From assembly GCF_900169785.1 (NCBI RefSeq), contig NZ_FWER01000015.1, positions 133,319 to 197,318 on the forward strand: a DNA stretch of 64,000 nucleotides, in the 5' to 3' direction. Position numbers and translations under genes: made by a program. Of this stretch, positions 45,870 through 55,969 are shown one piece after another (position 1 is the stretch's first letter; every line of letters starts with the position of its first letter). The notes below the pieces were generated by a model, which saw only the letters and a list, made by a program, of their open reading frames with translations, searched no databases and was not told the DNA's origin. This stretch comes from Rhizobium sullae. Its GTDB lineage: Bacteria; Pseudomonadota; Alphaproteobacteria; Rhizobiales; Rhizobiaceae.

Positions 45870-48800
45870 TATCGTGCTGCGACAACCTCCATCTTGCCGG
45901 TCGCCGTGCGAGCCGAATATTCGGGACGGTACATGTCCTCCACGGTCGCCGCCGGGTGGTCATAAACGCCTGGAGTGACAGCCCGCACGACATAGGCGAC
46001 GTTGATGTCACGATTGTCGTCCGACGTCCGGTTGAAGGCCGCAACAAAGCGGTCGTCGCGGAACTCTGTATGAGCCGCCGTCTGTTCGCCGATCCAGTCG
46101 AAATTAGTGAGTTGCGCGCTGTCGACCAGGCTCGGATTGTCGATCTGGAGGCCAGCCGGCAGCAGATCGGTCATGATAATACGCGACGGCCAGGCGTTGG
46201 TTTCGGTCACGTGCAGCACCACCACGTAGCGCTCGTTCTGCCGCGCTTCACTGATATTCGCCGGCTCGCCATCAAGCGTGTAATAGCTGCGCTCGATGGC
46301 AAAGCCGTTGCCGCCGGCAGGCAGCGGCGTGACGGGTGCTGCAACGGTCGTCACGACCGCCGATACCGGATCGGCCATGGCGCTCGTCAGCGTCAGCGGA
46401 TTGTTCATCAGCGCGTCGCCGCTCATCTTCGCCATGTAGGCACCCGTGTGTAGCGCACCGTTGACGTCCACCTTCAGCGAGTCATCGCCGCTTTGGATCG
46501 CGCGCGCCGCAAGCAGCGTCCATGCCTGCTCCTGCGTGCTCGTCCACTTGCTGCGATCCCATTCCTTGCCGACGGCCTTTGCCAGTTCAGGAATGACCGG
46601 CGGGACAGGGCGGCTTTCGGCGGCAAGTGCCAGAATGGCTGCGCCGTCGCGCAGGATCGAGCCGTAGTCGGTGCGCGAAAGATTGACGCGATGAACCATT
46701 GAATCCTCGGTCATCTGCAGCGCATCGACAAAGATATTCTTCGAGCGCGTCGCATCTCCGTAAAGGGCAAGTGCCGCGGCGATATGCGCCTTGGCAAGCG
46801 GCGTCGGGAAGTCGTTGATCATCGTATCGGCGTAGTAGCGCAGATCGCTGATCGAGGCTTTCCTGTTGCGGGCGAGAACATAGATTGCATAAGCAATTTC
46901 ATCGCCCTGCGTCTTGACGTTGACGTCATAGCTTAACGCGTTCTGGAGGTTCTCGAGCGCCTGCACCAGCGCACGGTCCGGCACGTCGTACTTCTCTTCA
47001 CGCGCCCGCGTCAGGAAATCCGTGACATAGGAATCGAGCCAAAGGTCGCCCGAATCCGGTCCCCAAAGGCCGAAGCTGCCTGCCGATGCCTGATAGGACA
47101 GTACGCGATAGATCGCATCCTGCACGCGCTTCTTGACGTCTGCATCATCTCCGAGGCCATTCTGTTTCGAAAGCTCGCTGAGATAAAGAAGCGGCAGCGC
47201 GCGGCTCGTCGTCTGTTCGGCGCAGCCGAAAGGATAACGGTCGAGCGACATCAGCAGTGCGGGAATGTCGAAGGCGGCCGAACGGGTGACGTTGACGCTG
47301 ACCGAGGCGCCCGGAAGCACGCTGTTGGCCAGAAGCTCCTTGTCGATCTTCAGTTTCGCCCCCGGTTTCAGGGCGATGACGCGTCGTTCGGTCACGGGCA
47401 GTGACGATGGGCGGACCGGTACGTCAACCGTCTGATCGAGCGACAGTCCAGCAGCATCCGAGAGGTTGATCGAAACAGCGCCGTTGCCTGGCTGCTTGCC
47501 GATCACAGATAGCGTGAAGTCGGATTTCGCACCGGCGGCCAGATGGATCGTCCGGGAAGCTGCAGCTTCCTCGATGCCGACGGCCTCGTTGCCGGTCAGC
47601 TGCAGTTTGAAATCGCCGGCCGGTGCATCGGTATTGGCAATATCGAGGCGCAGTTCCGCCTTGTCGCCAGGGGCCAGGAACTTCGGCAGGCTGGCGGTGA
47701 CGACCACCGGATCGCGGATGACGACGTCCTTGACGCCGTGGCCCACCCCGTCCTTCGACCAGGCAACAGCCATGACACGCGCCGTGCCGTTGAATTGCGG
47801 AATGTCGAAGCTGACGTTCGCCTTGCCGGCGGCGTCAAGCTTCACTGGACCGGAGAAGAAGGCGACGAGTTTTTGCGTCGGGGGGCTGCCCTGCAGCGCC
47901 ACCGCGCCGCCGTCGCCGCCGGTTCTAAGCTTGCCGGTCGCGCCGAGCGAACCATCAATCAGGCGGCCATAGAGATCGCGGATTTCAAGACCGAGCTGAC
48001 GCTGGCCGAAATACCAGTCCTCGGGATTGGGCGCCTCGTAGCGCGTCAGATTGAGAATGCCGACATCGACGGCGGCAACCGTGACGTAAGCGTCCTCATC
48101 GGCGCCAGCCCCCGTCACCGCAAGACTGATGTTCAGCGGTGCGCGCGGCAGCATCTTTTCCGGTGCATCGAGCTTCACCTGCAGTGCACGCTGCTCGGGA
48201 TCGACCTTCAGCCATTTGATGCCAATCGAGCGCATCGGCATGTGGCTGTCCTGGGCGTCGCCCGGGCGGAAGAGCGTTGCTGTCACATAGGCGCCAGCGC
48301 CCCATTCGGCGGTGACCGCGACCTCCACTTCGCCCCCGGTCTCGCCGATCGTTGCATTCTGCACGGCAACGAGATTTTCCGTCCCGGCAGTCACCATCAG
48401 CTCTCCGCCGTAACGGGAAGAAACCTTCAGCTTCGCCGTCTCACCGACCTTGTAGCTTTCTTTGTCAAGGGCGATTTCAAGCCCGTCCGGCGTTTCAGTT
48501 GAGACAGCCGCCACCATCCAGCCGGCATCGAATTCGATGCTTGATACCGGACCATCCGCGTCCGGGCTTTCTACTTCAAGGCGGTAGCGGCCCCAGCCTA
48601 CCTGGGACGCTATCTTGCCGCCGTCGAGGCCGGCATCAACCGTGCCGCTCGCAACCTGGCGTGCGTTGAAGGCGGATTCGTATTTCCATGCCGTGCCTTC
48701 CCGATACCATTGGTATTCGCGCTCAAGGAGCGAAAGCTTCCAGCGCAGCCCCTTCATTTCTTGCTTTCGGCCGTCTGCGGAAACGCCGATCACGTTGAAG

Positions 48801-51337
48801 CCGGCGATCGAGTTCTCGGCTGCATCGCCCGAAAACTCAGGCTTGATGCCGATCATCGGTCCTTGGCTTTTGACCGGGATCACCAGTGAGCGCTCCAGCG
48901 CCCGCCCACCCGTTTCCTGCATGCGGATGTAGACCGTCGCGTTCAGCAATTGCGTGGTCGCGGGAAGGTCGCCGACCGTGAGATCGGTCGTGGCTTGGCC
49001 GTTCTCGTCCAGTTCCGGCAGGCCTTCGATCGCCTGGCGGCTTTCCTCGTTCGCCTCCTCGTCAGAAAGACCAAAGACGTAACCCGAAAAAGCCTGGCTT
49101 TCGCGCGTCGGCTTGATGACGACATCGCCTTCGAGCGTCAGGCCGGCCGCCGGTGCGCCATAGAGATACTTGCCGCTGATAGCGATCGTTGCCGGCGTGT
49201 CGGGACCGATTTCCTTGGCTTCTGTCTTCAGCTCCATGTCGGTGCGATCGGGAACGAAATCGTCGACGAGGAAGGTTCTTGTGCCGATCGGCGATCCTTT
49301 GGGATCGGTATGGACGTTCATCGTCCAGCTGCCGCGCATGGCGCTTTCCTGGATCGGAAGGTCGATCACATAGCCGCCAGCGTCGCTGCTCTGCCTGACG
49401 ATGCGCCGGTCCTCGACGCCATCAGGGCGCATGAAGATGAAGGTCAGCGGCAGCTTCTCGATCGCCTTGCCATCCGTATCGCGGGCAAGGGCGGAGGCAT
49501 GCACCGTTTCTCCCACCCGATAGATTCCGCGCTCGGTCCAGGTCATGACATCAATCGCACCGGGCGAGGCCCGTCCCGTCACGCCGCGGTCGGACAGATC
49601 GAATCCAGCGCGTGTCATGTCGAGGAAGACGTAGTCGGACGCACCGTTCCTGGCAGCCAGGACGGCGGGTGTGAGTGCTGCCGTGCCGCGCAGCAGGCCG
49701 GCGGTGAAGACGGCTCGGCCGTTTTCATCCGTCGTCGCGGTGCCCAGAACCTCGTTGTTCTTGGCAAGCAGTTGCAGCTCGACGCCGGCGATCGGCTTGG
49801 CAGAAGCGAGCGAGCGCGTAAACACGTTGAGCCCGTCGGTTCCGGCATAGGTGGTAACACCGATATCGGAAACGACGAACCACTGCGTCGCCTTGGCATC
49901 CCATTCATTGTCCGGCGTATTGGTAGGAGAGGCGATCAGCACATAGATGCCGGGCTTGCGCTCGGGCAAGGCTTCATCGACGGGGAAGCTGGTGACGACA
50001 TCCTTGTTGAGGCCGTTGGCGATCCCGATCGAACCTTGCCAAACGAGCTCGCCGCTTTCGTCCTGAATGCGCTGCGCGCTATAACCGTCGAGCTGCGTCA
50101 GGAATTGGGAACTGGTGAGAAGCGGCGCGATGCCACGATCGCCAATGCGGTAGAGCTTAAGGTCGGCCGCTTCGATGTTGACGCTGACCAGCGGAATGCC
50201 GCGGCGCGCCGACGAAGGCAGTACGAAACTGTCGCCAGTAAACCGCACCACCTTGCTGCGGTCCTTGACGTAGATGTCAAGGCTGACGGGTGCCTCCAGC
50301 ACTTCATCAACGGACGAGGGCAGGCCAGTGCGGAAACTAATCTTGTAGGTCTCGCCGTGAACCAGGCCCTCGACGCAGATCTGCTTATCCTTGGCTTCGA
50401 GCGCCTTGGGCGCTCGTCCGTTCAGCGTTACAAACGGCGCATAGTCGACCGACTTGACGAGCGATTCCGAGAAAGTCACGCAGGCGCGCGGCGTTGCGCT
50501 ATCGGCATCGACATTGTGTTCGGTGATGCGGAATCCCTGTTCCGACTTGAGCTTGAGATAGGCGGCCTGGACTTCCCTGGAGCTCGCCAGCCCAAGGCTT
50601 GCCTTATAGGCGTTGAGGGCCGCGCGGAAATTCGAGTTCTTGGCAAGCGAGGCCGCAAGCACGGCAAGAGCGTCGGCACGCTTCGAGGTCGTGCGCGTCA
50701 GTTCATAGGCGTTCAACGCATCGAGAACAGCCTGGCCGAAGGCCTGGCTGCCGGTGCCGCCGAGCGAATTTGCGGCGCGGGCTGTTTCCAGCCAGAGATC
50801 GGCATCGTCCGGCGTCAGCGCCAGCGCACGGTGAAACGCATCGATCGCACTTGCGAGGTTGTTGGCGGTGAGATCAAGGCGCGCCGTCGCTGTCAGACTG
50901 TCGAGGGTCTGGCCCGGCTGAGCATCGGTAAGCGCCAGATTGGCCTTGAAGTCGCGCGCTTGTTGGATGACGTCTTCAGATAGAAAGCTGAGACGAGGGG
51001 CCGCACCGATATCGGGCTCCCGCGGCCCTGCCGTCGTTTCGACGATCCGGCCGGCAATCGCGCCGGGAAAGGCGTTCATGGTCTTGAAGTCGGACTTCAG
51101 GAAACACCATTTCACCTTTGGGTTATAGGTGAAGGCCTTGCAGCTCTTGTCGCCGATGCAGGACGTCTTGCATTGCTCAAGGGAAACATTCTGTTCCGTC
51201 CGCAGATCAAAGCCGAAGAAGTCGGCGTCTTTGATTGTCTGAATATCGCGCTTCGTCTCCGCAGCTGTTGCGGGAAGGCTGGCCGCGATGGCGGAAAGGG
51301 CAATAGCGGCGATTGCGAAAAACGAGCGTACAGACAT
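45869..51337 (-). CDS. Alpha-2-macroglobulin family protein with N-terminal PAN/Apple-like domain
   Basis: A very large exported protein (1822 residues) that traps proteases near the cell wall, thought to guard the envelope together with PBP1C. The ATG at 51337 follows a GGGGGGAA site and gives a signal peptide ending near ATAAE; an earlier start spoils it. A cysteine-rich PAN/Apple-like segment (SLEQCKTSCIGDKSCKAFTYNP, residues 51-73) comes first, then macroglobulin repeats, and the thioester motif PFGCAEQTTSR about residue 1380. No lipobox is seen, so it is probably periplasmic and soluble rather than a lipoprotein. Confidence 0.92.
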   Translation of the reverse strand: MSVRSFFAIAAIALSAIAASLPATAAETKRDIQTIKDADFFGFDLRTEQNVSLEQCKTSCIGDKSCKAFTYNPKVKWCFLKSDFKTMNAFPGAIAGRIVETTAGPREPDIGAAPRLSFLSEDVIQQARDFKANLALTDAQPGQTLDSLTATARLDLTANNLASAIDAFHRALALTPDDADLWLETARAANSLGGTGSQAFGQAVLDALNAYELTRTTSKRADALAVLAASLAKNSNFRAALNAYKASLGLASSREVQAAYLKLKSEQGFRITEHNVDADSATPRACVTFSESLVKSVDYAPFVTLNGRAPKALEAKDKQICVEGLVHGETYKISFRTGLPSSVDEVLEAPVSLDIYVKDRSKVVRFTGDSFVLPSSARRGIPLVSVNIEAADLKLYRIGDRGIAPLLTSSQFLTQLDGYSAQRIQDESGELVWQGSIGIANGLNKDVVTSFPVDEALPERKPGIYVLIASPTNTPDNEWDAKATQWFVVSDIGVTTYAGTDGLNVFTRSLASAKPIAGVELQLLAKNNEVLGTATTDENGRAVFTAGLLRGTAALTPAVLAARNGASDYVFLDMTRAGFDLSDRGVTGRASPGAIDVMTWTERGIYRVGETVHASALARDTDGKAIEKLPLTFIFMRPDGVEDRRIVRQSSDAGGYVIDLPIQESAMRGSWTMNVHTDPKGSPIGTRTFLVDDFVPDRTDMELKTEAKEIGPDTPATIAISGKYLYGAPAAGLTLEGDVVIKPTRESQAFSGYVFGLSDEEANEESRQAIEGLPELDENGQATTDLTVGDLPATTQLLNATVYIRMQETGGRALERSLVIPVKSQGPMIGIKPEFSGDAAENSIAGFNVIGVSADGRKQEMKGLRWKLSLLEREYQWYREGTAWKYESAFNARQVASGTVDAGLDGGKIASQVGWGRYRLEVESPDADGPVSSIEFDAGWMVAAVSTETPDGLEIALDKESYKVGETAKLKVSSRYGGELMVTAGTENLVAVQNATIGETGGEVEVAVTAEWGAGAYVTATLFRPGDAQDSHMPMRSIGIKWLKVDPEQRALQVKLDAPEKMLPRAPLNISLAVTGAGADEDAYVTVAAVDVGILNLTRYEAPNPEDWYFGQRQLGLEIRDLYGRLIDGSLGATGKLRTGGDGGAVALQGSPPTQKLVAFFSGPVKLDAAGKANVSFDIPQFNGTARVMAVAWSKDGVGHGVKDVVIRDPVVVTASLPKFLAPGDKAELRLDIANTDAPAGDFKLQLTGNEAVGIEEAAASRTIHLAAGAKSDFTLSVIGKQPGNGAVSINLSDAAGLSLDQTVDVPVRPSSLPVTERRVIALKPGAKLKIDKELLANSVLPGASVSVNVTRSAAFDIPALLMSLDRYPFGCAEQTTSRALPLLYLSELSKQNGLGDDADVKKRVQDAIYRVLSYQASAGSFGLWGPDSGDLWLDSYVTDFLTRAREEKYDVPDRALVQALENLQNALSYDVNVKTQGDEIAYAIYVLARNRKASISDLRYYADTMINDFPTPLAKAHIAAALALYGDATRSKNIFVDALQMTEDSMVHRVNLSRTDYGSILRDGAAILALAAESRPVPPVIPELAKAVGKEWDRSKWTSTQEQAWTLLAARAIQSGDDSLKVDVNGALHTGAYMAKMSGDALMNNPLTLTSAMADPVSAVVTTVAAPVTPLPAGGNGFAIERSYYTLDGEPANISEARQNERYVVVLHVTETNAWPSRIIMTDLLPAGLQIDNPSLVDSAQLTNFDWIGEQTAAHTEFRDDRFVAAFNRTSDDNRDINVAYVVRAVTPGVYDHPAATVEDMYRPEYSARTATGKMEVVAAR

Positions 51338-51548
51338 AGGTTCCCCCCGGTCGCTGGCGCTGGATTGGGGCACTCTCCAGCGGCCGCGAAGTCTTGTCAA
51401 TACAACTTCAAATTTATGGGCTTATGTAGCAAGTGCCACAAATGGCGAATTTGGGAGGGACGAGCCCTAGAGCCTCCTTGTGGCCGCAAAGCGGACGCTA
51501 CAATCGCGTCCGTTATGACAATACAAAGTCAGCATTGAAGGTGAACAG

Positions 51549-52370
51549 GTGGTTGAATCGATTTCCCAAGAGCACTTTTTAGCGCTAAAGCGGACCGCGA
51601 TACTGCCGAACGGGCTACGACTCTCGTACGTCGAGATGGGCGACCAGAACGGCGCGCCCATCCTCCTGCTGCACGGGTTTACTGACAGCGCCCGAAGCTG
51701 GAGCCTCATCGCGCCTTATCTCGCAACGGGCTTTCGCGTCATAGCGCCAGACCTGCGCGGTCACGGGAATTCCGACAAGCCTGAGGGTTGCTACACTATT
51801 CCCGAGATGGCGAATGATGTCCGGTTCCTGATAGAGCTTCTGGGCGTTGCGCCGATGCACGTAGTCGGCCATTCGCTTGGGGGACGGCTTGCGCAGGCAA
51901 TCGCTGAGCGCTGGCCCGGCATCGTCGGCAAACTCGTTCTTATGTCCACGTCCACCGCGTTGCGCGAGCGTCACGGGTGGTTGTGGGAGAACATCCAGAT
52001 GCTCCGGGATCCGATTGATCCAGAGAGCACATTCATCCGGGAATGGTGTTCCAGCGCAGTTCCGGTTGAAGAGCGTTTCCTGGCCCATTCCCGCCGCGAA
52101 AGCGCCGCGATGCCGTCACGAATCTGGCATTCCATCTGTTACGAACAGCTTGCCTATGATCCGTCGCCGCTGCTGCAGGATATTTCCGCGCCGACGCTCA
52201 TCCTGCGGGGCGAGGAGGATGTGATCGCGACTGAGGAACACCAGGCGAAGATGAAGGATGGCATCGTCGGCGCGGAGTTCATTTCCCTTCCTGGCCACGG
52301 CCATAACCTTCATTGGGAAGATCCTGAAAAGGTGGCCGGCCTGATTTGGACATTTCTGGAGCGTTCGTGA
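51549..52370 (+). CDS. Alpha/beta hydrolase
   Basis: A 273-residue cytoplasmic hydrolase. The oxyanion strand ILLLHGFTDSARSW is near residue 38, the nucleophile elbow GHSLGGRLAQ near 106, a candidate acid in LRGEEDVIA near 223, and the base histidine in GHGHNLHWEDPEKV near 252. The GTG start at 51549 follows GAAGGTGAA. The substrate cannot be told from the sequence. It stands alone between two minus-strand genes and may have its own promoter in the 200-base gap behind the macroglobulin gene. Confidence 0.82.
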   Translation: MVESISQEHFLALKRTAILPNGLRLSYVEMGDQNGAPILLLHGFTDSARSWSLIAPYLATGFRVIAPDLRGHGNSDKPEGCYTIPEMANDVRFLIELLGVAPMHVVGHSLGGRLAQAIAERWPGIVGKLVLMSTSTALRERHGWLWENIQMLRDPIDPESTFIREWCSSAVPVEERFLAHSRRESAAMPSRIWHSICYEQLAYDPSPLLQDISAPTLILRGEEDVIATEEHQAKMKDGIVGAEFISLPGHGHNLHWEDPEKVAGLIWTFLERS

Positions 52371-52460
52371 CCGCTCTGGGCGCGATCCCGTCAGCGCTGA
52401 GCCGACTGGTGGCACGAGGCGTCGCACTCGATTTAGAGCAGAGCTTTGGGAGCATCCCAC

Positions 52461-54203
52461 TCATTCCGGCAATCCGGCCATGCGATAGCCTTCGACGAAG
52501 CGCTGGACTGTCTCCGGATCGCGCGAGGGTTGTGCCGCGACCCAGTGGGTGATGGTGAATTTCGGGGTCATCGCCATGAAAAGAGCTGCCTCACGCATCG
52601 CCTCGTCTGTGCGTCCAAGTTGGGCAAGGCTAGCCGCCAGTATGCGGCGCGAGGGGCTGCGGTAGATCGCCTCCATGCGCAAAATCTTGACGGCTTCTTC
52701 ATATTGGCAGGCCGCGTAATGCGCGAGTCCAAGCTGCCAATAATACCACCCGGCCGGGTGCGGATTCAGTCGAAGCGCCCTTTGGGTCAGTTCGATCGCT
52801 TCCGATGCACGACCTGCGAACGCCGCAAGCTCCGAACAGATGGCTAAGGCATCCGCATTGTTTGGTTCCAGCGTGAAGGCGGCGGCGAACTCTTCATCGG
52901 ACTCGGGCCAGCGTCTTTCATGGGCCAACAAAAATCCAAAAAACCAATGGCTGGCAGCGTCGTTCTCGTCCAATGCTACTGCCTTGCGGGCCAGTTCAAG
53001 GGCTCGTGATCGGTTCTCTTCCGTGGGTTCGATGCTCTGCGCCCACAATTGCCAGTAAACAAAAGCCAGCCAGCGAAATGCCTCCGCATATTCGGGATCC
53101 ATCGAGACTGCCTGGTTCAAGAGTATCTCGGCCTCGCGAAGCGCTTCTGGCGAACTGTTGAACGTTGAGATCAGACTTCGCCCGCGGACACAAAGGTCAT
53201 AACCTTCGAGGCTCTTCGGACGGTTGCGTGACGGTGAATCCGACAAGCGTCCGACAAGGGCCTCGACGATTTTATCTGTGACTTCGTCCTGTACGCCGAA
53301 TATGTCTTCGAGGTTTCGGTCGAAGCGTTCGGCCCAGAGGTGATCTCCGCCCACGGCGTCGATGAGCTGAACGTTGATGCGCACGCGTCCGGCGGCGCGG
53401 CGCGCACTGCCCTCCAGGATGTAGCGGACGCCCAAATCGCGTGCGATCAAGCGAACGTCGGCCGATTTTCCCTTGTAGGCAAAGGTCGAATGGTGCGCGA
53501 TGACAAACAGGCCGGCATTTCTTGAAAGGTCGGTAATCAGGTCTTCGGTCAACCCGTCTGTGAAAACGTTCTGCTCGGCTTCCCCGCTCAAGTTGGTGAA
53601 CGGCAACACGGCGATGGATGGCTTGGCAGGCAGCGGCAGCGCGGATTGTCCCTCGTGGCCGACCTTGGCGACGGGCTCATTGAGTAGGCGATAGACATGA
53701 ACCGGTTCGGCGATGTTTTTCAGAGATTTCGGTCCAAGATCGTCAAAGTCAAACGCAAGCTTGCGTTTGACCTGATCACGGATGCCCGCCGACACATAGA
53801 TCTCTCCCGGCTCGGCCAAGCTTTGTAGCCGTGCGGCTATGTTGACGCCGTCGCCATAAAGGTCACCGCCGTCTACGACGACATCGCCGAGATTGATGCC
53901 GATCCTCAAGACGATACGGCGCGCCTCTGGCAGGGCGGCGTTCGCATCCGCCATCTTCCGCTGCAACTCGATCGCTCCGGTCATGGCGTTGACCGCGCTT
54001 GCGAACTCCAAGAGGACCCCGTCTCCCATCACTTTAACGATCCGGCCGCCATGCGCCCGCACGATAGGCTGGAGAATTGTCGCCCGGCGCTCCTTCAGCA
54101 CCGCCAGCGTCGCAACCTCGTCGCCCTCCATCAAACGCGAGTAGCCAACGACGTCAGCGACGACGATTGCTGCAAGACGGCGCTGGACGCGTTCTTCGGC
54201 CAT
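52461..54203 (-). CDS. Class III adenylate/guanylate cyclase with TPR repeats
   Basis: A 580-residue protein. The N-terminal cyclase domain (residues 8-170) has both metal aspartates (VVADVVGYSRLMEGDE and VKVMGDGVLLEF) and the INLGDVVVDGGDLYGDGVNIAARL segment. A TolB-like middle domain (IAVLPFTNLSGEAEQNVFTDGLTEDL, residues 195-330) and TPR helices (residues 340-570) follow. There are many paralogues of this design in rhizobia. It converges on the hydrolase gene. Substrate (ATP or GTP) and signal are unknown. Confidence 0.9.
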   Translation of the reverse strand: MAEERVQRRLAAIVVADVVGYSRLMEGDEVATLAVLKERRATILQPIVRAHGGRIVKVMGDGVLLEFASAVNAMTGAIELQRKMADANAALPEARRIVLRIGINLGDVVVDGGDLYGDGVNIAARLQSLAEPGEIYVSAGIRDQVKRKLAFDFDDLGPKSLKNIAEPVHVYRLLNEPVAKVGHEGQSALPLPAKPSIAVLPFTNLSGEAEQNVFTDGLTEDLITDLSRNAGLFVIAHHSTFAYKGKSADVRLIARDLGVRYILEGSARRAAGRVRINVQLIDAVGGDHLWAERFDRNLEDIFGVQDEVTDKIVEALVGRLSDSPSRNRPKSLEGYDLCVRGRSLISTFNSSPEALREAEILLNQAVSMDPEYAEAFRWLAFVYWQLWAQSIEPTEENRSRALELARKAVALDENDAASHWFFGFLLAHERRWPESDEEFAAAFTLEPNNADALAICSELAAFAGRASEAIELTQRALRLNPHPAGWYYWQLGLAHYAACQYEEAVKILRMEAIYRSPSRRILAASLAQLGRTDEAMREAALFMAMTPKFTITHWVAAQPSRDPETVQRFVEGYRMAGLPE

Positions 54204-54532
54204 TGGGCAATTGTACCCGAGGAGGTGGAATTGCGCCTATGGTATTTGCGCCCTGGATGGAAGTCCATTGAGCCGCCTCACATCTGGATCAACACCCCAC
54301 GACCAAGCGGAACGGCCGATGGGAGCCTCACGTGCCGAAAGCCCACAGGACCCTGGGGCGAGGCAACTAAGTTTCTGCAATCAGTAGCAGCACTTTTCGG
54401 AGGCGGAAATCTGGTGGTATTCGCTACCTGATTCCGCAAAGTTAGAACCGCTTTTTATCAAACGCTTATGCCGATCTTAGTGTTTTATTAGCGTTAACAA
54501 AGGGTTAATCAAAAAAACATGCGTATCGACCC
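54204..54532. other. Spacer, nothing recognised
   Basis: About 330 bases between the cyclase gene and the EcfG-type promoter. Plus-strand frames here are weak and look like readings of non-coding DNA; the last 90 bases are AT-rich. No RNA gene, repeat or mobile element was recognised. Confidence 0.4.
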
Positions 54533-54557
54533 GGAACATATCCCGGCGCTACCCGTT
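54533..54557 (+). promoter_or_regulatory. EcfG (general stress sigma) type promoter
   Basis: GGAAC (54533-54537) and CGTT (54554-54557) separated by 16 bases, matching the alphaproteobacterial EcfG/RpoE2 consensus. It lies about 75 bases before the start of the receiver gene. Confidence 0.65.
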
Positions 54558-54633
54558 ATCTGACCAAGTTCGGTCGGTAAAGGCCGTTCGGTACGAAGTC
54601 CTTCGCGCGCCTAGGTCAACGGGAGAGGGTGTC

Positions 54634-55074
54634 ATGGCCACGAATGTTTTTCGTAGTTGGCTACGGGATGACATAATGAACTCCAGGGTATTGATCGTTG
54701 AAGACGAGTTTCTAATCGCCCTCGACCTCGAAGCGACCGTTCAAGCCATGGGAGTGGAAGTGACGGGTCTCGCTGCAAACAAGGAACAGGCGTTGCGTCT
54801 TGCCTCGACAGCGGACGTCGCCTTTGTTGATGTCAACCTGTCGGATGGCGCGACCGGCCCGGAAATCGGTCGGCGGCTTGCCGAAGAGTACGGCATTGCC
54901 GTCGTCTTCATGACAGGCAACCCGGAGATGATTGCCGGAGGCGTCAAGGGGACGCTCGGCGTCGTCAAAAAGCCGGTCAAGCCGGCCGTCGTCGAACAGT
55001 CGCTGAAGTATGCCGTTGCACGCCGCAACGGCGCGCTTGCCGCCGTGCCGTCGCAGATGTTGGCTTTCGTCTGA
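54634..55074 (+). CDS. Single-domain response regulator
   Basis: A 146-residue receiver-only protein with no output domain. The acidic pocket is VEDEFLIALDLE, the phospho-acceptor Asp is in AFVDVNLSDG near residue 69, the switch Thr in VVFMTGNPEM near 97, and Lys in VVKKPVKP near 118. The ATG at 54634 has GGGAGAGGG upstream; an ATG 14 codons later (MNSRVLIVEDE) is a possible alternative. The EcfG-type promoter suggests expression in general stress; receivers of this size can tune phospho-flow to PhyR, but this is inference. Confidence 0.87.
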   Translation: MATNVFRSWLRDDIMNSRVLIVEDEFLIALDLEATVQAMGVEVTGLAANKEQALRLASTADVAFVDVNLSDGATGPEIGRRLAEEYGIAVVFMTGNPEMIAGGVKGTLGVVKKPVKPAVVEQSLKYAVARRNGALAAVPSQMLAFV

Positions 55075-55077
55075 GGC

Positions 55078-55773
55078 TCAGCCGCTGAGGGCTGCAAGTT
55101 TTTGCCGCGCGGCCGGTTTGTCCGTACCATAGGCACGAAGGAAAGTCCGCACCGCATTGCGTGCGGCACTTTCGAGTTGCTCGTCCGTCGGCGTCTGCCC
55201 GAACAGCATCATGACCTGCAGATCCGCGTTCCCGAGCGCAAGAAATTGCCGTGCCGCCACATCGAAATCGTCTATCTTCAGCGCACCGCTGGCGCTCAGC
55301 CGCGCAAACAGGGCGCCGAGCGCCGAAACGATCCGGCCCGGACCCTGCTGGCGCCACGTCTCGAAAAGGTGCGGATAGCGCTCACCCTCGTTCTGGACGA
55401 GCCGGCGCAGAAATTTTCCATCCTGATTGCAGATACAGTTCTTGTTGACGCGGACGGCAAAGGCGACAAGATCTTCTTCCAGATTATCAGCATTTGCCGG
55501 AAATGTTGCCAGCATCGAGAAAAGCATCGAATTGGCGCGCTTCAAGACATCGTCGACGACGGCGACGAAAAGGGTCTCTTTGTCGCAATAATGATTGTAG
55601 ATGGTCTGTCGCGAGACGTTGGCCTCGACCGCGATCTCATCGATACTCGCCCCTGCGAATCCCTGGCGGCAGAACACATCGGCTGCTGCCTCCAGAATGG
55701 AAGCGCGTTTCTTGAACTGGCCGCGCTGCGTAGGGCCGTCCGCGCTCTTTTCGGGTGTCGCGAAGTTTTTCAT
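55078..55773 (-). CDS. TetR-family regulator
   Basis: A 231-residue repressor with an N-terminal TetR helix-turn-helix (ILEAAADVFCRQGFAGASIDEIAVEANVSRQTIYNHY around residues 26-62) and a C-terminal ligand-binding helix bundle resembling TetR_C_7/AefR-like domains (KFLRRLVQNEGERYPHLFETW). I chose the ATG at 55773. It diverges from an MFS efflux gene with a perfect palindrome in the gap, the usual arrangement for a drug- or stress-responsive efflux repressor. Confidence 0.87.
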   Translation of the reverse strand: MKNFATPEKSADGPTQRGQFKKRASILEAAADVFCRQGFAGASIDEIAVEANVSRQTIYNHYCDKETLFVAVVDDVLKRANSMLFSMLATFPANADNLEEDLVAFAVRVNKNCICNQDGKFLRRLVQNEGERYPHLFETWRQQGPGRIVSALGALFARLSASGALKIDDFDVAARQFLALGNADLQVMMLFGQTPTDEQLESAARNAVRTFLRAYGTDKPAARQKLAALSG

Positions 55774-55801
55774 CCCGCTAAAGATAATGCGTCTTGACCT
55801 T

Positions 55802-55819
55802 TTAGACAACACTGTCTAA
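55802..55819. promoter_or_regulatory. Operator between tetR-type gene and MFS gene
   Basis: Perfect 7-bp arms TTAGACA and TGTCTAA around four bases, in the divergent gap 29 bases upstream of the TetR start. A typical TetR-family site; the local repressor is the likely ligand. Confidence 0.65.
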
Positions 55820-55969
55820 TTTTACAGCCGTGTCCAAATTAGTTGACGCACTGGTGCGCATTCGTTGACGCTTCTCCCAAGCGCGTCGCGGCTGCAACCG
55901 ACCATCATTTGAATCCCCTCGAGAGCAATGCGGCGGAGAGACATATTTTGCCTCCTTCGCTGCGCTTTT

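Noticed and set aside
48950..50983. 677-codon open frame on the plus strand
   Set aside because: It is the mirror of the macroglobulin gene, has the arginine/leucine-rich composition of antisense frames in GC-rich DNA, and shows no domain.
54051..54431. 126-codon plus-strand frame at the end of the cyclase gene
   Set aside because: Half of it is antisense to the cyclase start, and it has no motif or ribosome binding site.
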